Shown here: positions 60,349 to 64,000 of the stretch, one piece after another
Position numbering within the stretch: the stretch's first letter is position 1
How the letters are laid out: each line of letters opens with the position of its first letter
From: Paraperibacillus esterisolvens
GTDB taxonomy: Bacteria > Bacillota > Bacilli > Bacillales > DSM-1321
Direction of reading: 5' to 3'
Assembly: GCF_046237625.1 (NCBI RefSeq)
Contig: NZ_CP143545.1
Coordinates: forward strand, 2,666,001-2,730,000
Length of the DNA stretch: 64,000 bases
Made by a program: the position numbers and the translations under genes
Notes under the pieces: model-generated
What the model saw: only the letters and a program-made list of their open reading frames with translations
Told to the model about the DNA's origin: nothing
Databases searched by the model: none

Positions 60349-61521
60349 TTAAAAATCCTTAGCAGATGCTCTATGGCTTTCAACTGCCTGCTGCAGCAAA
60401 TCCATCCTGTCCGAGGAAAACTGGGCGGTTATGGCTGCCGCAATTTCCCACGAAACCACAGCTTCAGCCACGACTGCAGCAGCCGGCACTGCACAGCTGT
60501 CTGATCTTTCAATACTGGCTGTGAAAGGTTCTTTTGTATCGATATCCACACTCTGCAATGGTTTATATAATGTAGGAATCGGCTTCATGACCCCACGGAC
60601 CACGATTGGCATACCGGTAGTCATTCCGCCTTCAAACCCGCCCAGATTATTGGACATACGGTAATAACCCCTGCCCTCTTCCCAGGCGATTTCATCGTGG
60701 ACTTCACTTCCCGGTCTGCGGGCTGCTTCGAACCCGATGCCGAACTCTACCCCTTTGAAGGCATTGATGCTGACGATCGCTGCGGCAATCTTCGAGTCAA
60801 GCTTTCGGTCATAGTGAACATAGCTTCCAACACCGGCTGGCACACCTTCAATGATTACTTCCACAATCCCGCCTATGGAATCCCCTTTTTCTTTAGCTGA
60901 GTCGATCGCTTCCATCATCTTCTTACCAGCTTCTTCATCCAGGCAGCGGACCGGCGACGACTCAGAAATGGTCTTAATCTCTGAAACGGATAAGTTCTTC
61001 CCGGTTTCTGCGCGGATACCGCCAATCTCTACCACGTGAGAAGCTACTTCTATCCCGAGCAGCGACAGCAGCTTCTTTGCCGCTGCCCCGGCTGCGACCC
61101 TTACTGTCGTTTCCCGGGCGGAAGATCTTTCAAGCACATTCCTTAAATCACGGTGGCCGTATTTTATGCCTCCATTCAGGTCAGCATGGCCGGGGCGCGG
61201 ACGTGTAATTTTCCTTTTGACCTCTTCCGCCTCAAGGCCTGAGAGTGGTTCGCTTCCCATAATTTTAGTCCAGTGCTTCCAGTCATTATTTTCAACTATA
61301 AGAGCGACAGGCGACCCGAGGGTATATCCATGGCGGATACCGCTCGCTATGAAGGCAGTATCCTTTTCAATCTGCATCCGCCTTCCGCGTCCATGGCCTT
61401 TCTGCCTCCTGGCAAGATCTGCATTTATATCTTCATCCAGCAGAGGCATACCTGCTGGCAGGCCTTCAATAATTGTCGTCAATTGCGGTCCATGTGATTC
61501 TCCCGCAGTTAAATATCTCAT
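60349..61521 (-). CDS. aroC: Chorismate synthase AroC (AroF in Bacillus)
   Basis: Final step of the shikimate pathway, FMN dependent. Signatures GESHGPQLTTIIEGLPAG, RPGHADLNGGIKYGHRDLRN and ERSSARETTVRVAAGA are all present, as is SDSCAVPAAAVVAEA near the end. 390 residues. First gene of the supraoperon after cheR; a promoter probably lies within 61522-61665. Confidence 0.96.
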   Translation of the reverse strand: MRYLTAGESHGPQLTTIIEGLPAGMPLLDEDINADLARRQKGHGRGRRMQIEKDTAFIASGIRHGYTLGSPVALIVENNDWKHWTKIMGSEPLSGLEAEEVKRKITRPRPGHADLNGGIKYGHRDLRNVLERSSARETTVRVAAGAAAKKLLSLLGIEVASHVVEIGGIRAETGKNLSVSEIKTISESSPVRCLDEEAGKKMMEAIDSAKEKGDSIGGIVEVIIEGVPAGVGSYVHYDRKLDSKIAAAIVSINAFKGVEFGIGFEAARRPGSEVHDEIAWEEGRGYYRMSNNLGGFEGGMTTGMPIVVRGVMKPIPTLYKPLQSVDIDTKEPFTASIERSDSCAVPAAAVVAEAVVSWEIAAAITAQFSSDRMDLLQQAVESHRASAKDF

Positions 61522-61665
61522 ATAACCCCGCCTCCTATTTTCTATCTATCCAGTTAGGAAACTGAATTTCCTTTAGTGCTTAAAAGCGTTAAAAGAAGTA
61601 TAACATGACCGTTCCTTCATTAACAGTATAACCTGCAAAAAAGATATTTTTTTCTCCTCATTACC

Positions 61666-62439
61666 CTAGATCTTTCGATAAAAGAAGGTGTCCTCGATCT
61701 CGAAGCCGTATGCCCCCGGGTTGAATATCTGTTCTGTACTCCCGACAAACAGGATCCCGCCCGATTTAAGGGAGTCACTGAACTTCTGGTAGAGGCCCCT
61801 CTTAGCTTCTTCGGTAAAGTAAATAAGCACATTCCGGCAAATGATCAGGTCGTGCCCGCCTTCGAATGGATCTGACAGTAGATTTAATTTACGGAAGGAA
61901 ACGAGCTTTTTAATTTCTTCAGTAATGAAATAATAGTCTCCATCTTTTGTGAAGAACTTTTTTTTCATATCAGGCGGCATTTCCTGCAGTGCCCTTTCAG
62001 GGTAAACCCCCATTTGGGCCCGTTCCAATGCCAGTTCGTCAATATCGGTAGCTTTTATGCTAAACTGCCTGGGATTTAAATGCTTTAACAGAATCATTGC
62101 TGCCGTATAAGGTTCTTCCCCCGTAGAACAGGCAGAACTCCATATCTTAAGCACAGAAGAAGTCTCTATCAGCCGGGGCAGCAATTTAGACTCCAGCACT
62201 TCCCAGCGGTTCGTATTGCGGTAGAATTCAGAGACATTAATGGTGACACGGTCTAGAAACTCTTTTTGCAGCTTAACATCGCTGCTTATTGCCTCATAAA
62301 ATGCACCGAAAGATGTATATCCTTTCTTTTCATATAAAGAAACAAGCCGCCTTTTCATCTGTGCTTCCTTGTATAGTGACAAATCAAGGCCAGTCAGCTC
62401 TTTAATTTTTCTTATAAAAATCTCATAGTCCTGCTGCAT
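61666..62439 (-). CDS. cheR: Chemotaxis protein methyltransferase CheR
   Basis: SAM-dependent methylation of receptor glutamates. An N-terminal helical domain (1-80) precedes the Rossmann domain with SSACSTGEEPYTAAMILL and HDLIICRNVLIYFTEEAK. ATG 62439 with AAGGAG seven bases upstream gives 257 residues, as in B. subtilis. It suggests a chemotactic, motile organism. Located between ndk and the aro genes as in B. subtilis. Confidence 0.96.
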   Translation of the reverse strand: MQQDYEIFIRKIKELTGLDLSLYKEAQMKRRLVSLYEKKGYTSFGAFYEAISSDVKLQKEFLDRVTINVSEFYRNTNRWEVLESKLLPRLIETSSVLKIWSSACSTGEEPYTAAMILLKHLNPRQFSIKATDIDELALERAQMGVYPERALQEMPPDMKKKFFTKDGDYYFITEEIKKLVSFRKLNLLSDPFEGGHDLIICRNVLIYFTEEAKRGLYQKFSDSLKSGGILFVGSTEQIFNPGAYGFEIEDTFFYRKI

Positions 62440-62656
62440 CTTTATGCTCCTTGAATCAATTTCTCGCCAAAAAGGCAACGCCTTCTTGTGAAGGATAAGA
62501 CAAGTATAATCGAATTTTTTAAGTTTTCATAAGATTTCTTTTCCTAAGGGTCTTTCCCATCTGCGCAGAATTAATTAGTAAACTAAGTGACTGCAGCGAA
62601 ATGAACATTCCTAAAGCATAAGAAGGCTAGAATGGGCTTCTTTTAGACATATGAAA

Positions 62657-62680
62657 AGGGACTGGCATACGCCAGTCCCC
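62657..62680 (-). terminator. Terminator of ndk
   Basis: Minus-strand GGGACTGGC and GCCAGTCCC perfect arms with a 4-base loop followed by TTTTC. Confidence 0.85.
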
Positions 62681-62689
62681 CAAAGTATA

Positions 62690-63136
62690 TTAGTAAATCC
62701 ATTCCTTGATGTTCTTGCTATATCCAACAAGCTCATCTTCTTTAAAGAATAAGTCTATTTCACGTTCTGCGCTGACTGGTGAATCGGATCCGTGGATCAC
62801 ATTTTTGCCTACTGTTACCCCGAAGTCGCCGCGGATTGTTCCTGGAAGGGCATCTTTTGGATTGGTGGCACCCATCATCTGACGCGCGGTAGCGATTACA
62901 TTTTCGCCTTCCCATACCATTGCAAAGACAGGGCTGGATGTAATGAAGCCCACCAATTCTCCAAAGAATGGTCGCTCTTTGTGTTCCCCGTAATGCTCTT
63001 CCGCCAGTTCAGTTGTAACCGCCATCAATTTAGCGCCGGCTAAATGAAAGCCCTTTCTTTCAAAGCGTGAAACGATTTCCCCGATTAGATTCCGCTGTAC
63101 TCCATCAGGCTTTACCATTAAGAATGTCTTTTCCAT
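62690..63136 (-). CDS. ndk: Nucleoside diphosphate kinase Ndk
   Basis: Equilibrates nucleoside di- and triphosphates. The catalytic His is in NVIHGSDS (about 115), and MVKPDGVQRNLIGEIVSRFE is the N-terminal signature. ATG 63136 with GGGGGA upstream gives 148 residues; the longer upstream frame is not supported. A terminator follows. Confidence 0.97.
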   Translation of the reverse strand: MEKTFLMVKPDGVQRNLIGEIVSRFERKGFHLAGAKLMAVTTELAEEHYGEHKERPFFGELVGFITSSPVFAMVWEGENVIATARQMMGATNPKDALPGTIRGDFGVTVGKNVIHGSDSPVSAEREIDLFFKEDELVGYSKNIKEWIY

Positions 63137-63231
63137 GTCAGTTTCCCCCATTGTCATATCAAACTTGCCTATTTTAGGCAATCCACGAAAATATTAACAC
63201 TATTTTCTGATTTTCGCAACTGCCTAAAATA

Positions 63232-64000
63232 TTAAAATTTTCGTTTACCGATGAAACGGGCAAGATCTGTCAATGACTTCCGGTGCCTTCCCGGCGGCAG
63301 TCCGTCTAGAACGCTGAGAGCCTTTGCAAGATATAGGCTGCTCACTGCCATGGACTCCTCGATGGCTCCTGATGCATTGATTTTTTTGATAAGAGAATTC
63401 AATTGATCCTGTGGAATATTTTCGGTTACCCGTCTTATTTCAGCTTCAAGTTTTGGATCTCTCAGTGAAAACAGGACAGGCAGTGTGATATTCCCCTGTC
63501 TGAGGTCGCCTCCCGCAGGCTTGCCCAGCTTTTCCTCCGTCGAAGTAAAGTCCAGGATATCATCAATGATTTGATAGGACATCCCTACATAATAGCCAAA
63601 TTTATAAAGTTTTTTATGTACACTTTCTTCGACTCCTGCTGCAACAGCTCCCAATTGACAGCTTGTTGCTATCAGAAGGGCGGTTTTCCTTTTAATTCTT
63701 CTGAAGTAATCCTTCAGGTTTTGATCGAATCTGTACTTATCCTTGAATTGTTCTATCTCTCCGATACAGACTTCTACAATTGTCCTGGCCAGGATCTGGT
63801 GAGCAAGCGGATTTCTGATTTCTCCCATCATTTCCAGTGACCGGGCAAAAATGTAGTCGCCTGTATACATGGCGACCTTGTTATCCCATTTAGATTTAAT
63901 GGTGGGAACTCCCCTCCTCAGCTCGGAATCATCAATTACATCATCATGTACAAGGGAGGCCATGTGAATCAGCTCGAGGGCTGCCGCGGCATGCTTGATG
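63232..64000 (-). CDS. hepT: Heptaprenyl diphosphate synthase component II HepT (5' end outside window)
   Basis: Catalytic subunit making the C35 side chain of menaquinone-7. The first Asp-rich motif is HDDVIDD (in MASLVHDDVIDDSELRRGVP) and the second is QIIDDILDF. The frame is open through 64000 (LELIHMASLVHDD), so the N-terminal part lies beyond the right edge. It supplies the quinone side chain used by the qcr complex. Order hepT-ndk-cheR-aroF matches B. subtilis. Confidence 0.95.
   Translation of the reverse strand, partial: IKHAAAALELIHMASLVHDDVIDDSELRRGVPTIKSKWDNKVAMYTGDYIFARSLEMMGEIRNPLAHQILARTIVEVCIGEIEQFKDKYRFDQNLKDYFRRIKRKTALLIATSCQLGAVAAGVEESVHKKLYKFGYYVGMSYQIIDDILDFTSTEEKLGKPAGGDLRQGNITLPVLFSLRDPKLEAEIRRVTENIPQDQLNSLIKKINASGAIEESMAVSSLYLAKALSVLDGLPPGRHRKSLTDLARFIGKRKF

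Noticed and set aside
62570..62625. Possible further copy of the dispersed repeat near GACTGCAGCGAAATGAAC
   Set aside because: Similarity is limited to about ten bases and could be chance.

Overview
This window is a chromosomal segment of an endospore-forming Bacillaceae (Bacillota, moderate G+C). Gene order and protein families follow the Bacillus subtilis ypb-ypi/aro region closely. Spore genes (a CotD-like coat protein, SspM, YppG, YpjB), a type B RNase P RNA, bacillithiol genes (bshA, bshB1) and a menaquinol:cytochrome c reductase (qcrABC) support that placement. No phage, transposase, tRNA or CRISPR array was found. I cannot name the species. Most genes lie on the minus strand, so operons read from high to low coordinates.

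Layout from left to right. At 1-5 kb are the N-terminal half of the dynamin-like DynA (running off the left edge), a small membrane protein, the alkylpyrone pair bpsA-bpsB, a short-chain dehydrogenase, a tiny zinc-ribbon protein and a plus-strand GIY-YIG nuclease. At 5-14 kb are a dispersed repeat, xpt-pbuX behind a guanine riboswitch, an EamA transporter, an M32 carboxypeptidase, a second tiny zinc-ribbon protein, the DinG-family helicase YpvA and the rRNA methyltransferase YpsC. At 14-24.5 kb are rnpB, gpsB, ypsA, a collagen/CotD fusion, mrfB-mrfA (mitomycin repair), an alpha/beta hydrolase, a plus-strand Hsp20, the ypp cluster and sspM. At 24.5-46 kb are yppC, divergent recU-ponA, ypoC-nth-dnaD, asnS, aspB-ypmB-ypmA, dinG, panBCD with a long attenuator-like leader, birA-cca-bshA-bshB1-mgsA-dapB-ypjD, and ypjC on the plus strand. 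At 46-64 kb are a YugP-type membrane protease, ypjB, ypjA, qcrABC, ypiF, ypiB, ypiA, an amidohydrolase-like protein, the aromatic supraoperon aroC-aroB-aroH-hisC-tyrA-aroA without trp genes, cheR, ndk and the 3' part of hepT.

Functional themes are chorismate and aromatic amino acid supply, pantothenate and biotin-ligase cofactor functions, DNA repair and recombination (nth, recU, dinG, ypvA, mrfAB, GIY-YIG), cell wall and division (ponA, gpsB, dynA), respiration (qcr) and sporulation. The core is conserved housekeeping sequence. The less ordinary items are the collagen-CotD fusion, the structured panB leader, mosaic copies of an intergenic repeat, nested-hairpin terminators, a metal-site-free amidohydrolase homologue, several unannotated micro-genes and the trp-less supraoperon. 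I saw no clear new defence or mobile system.
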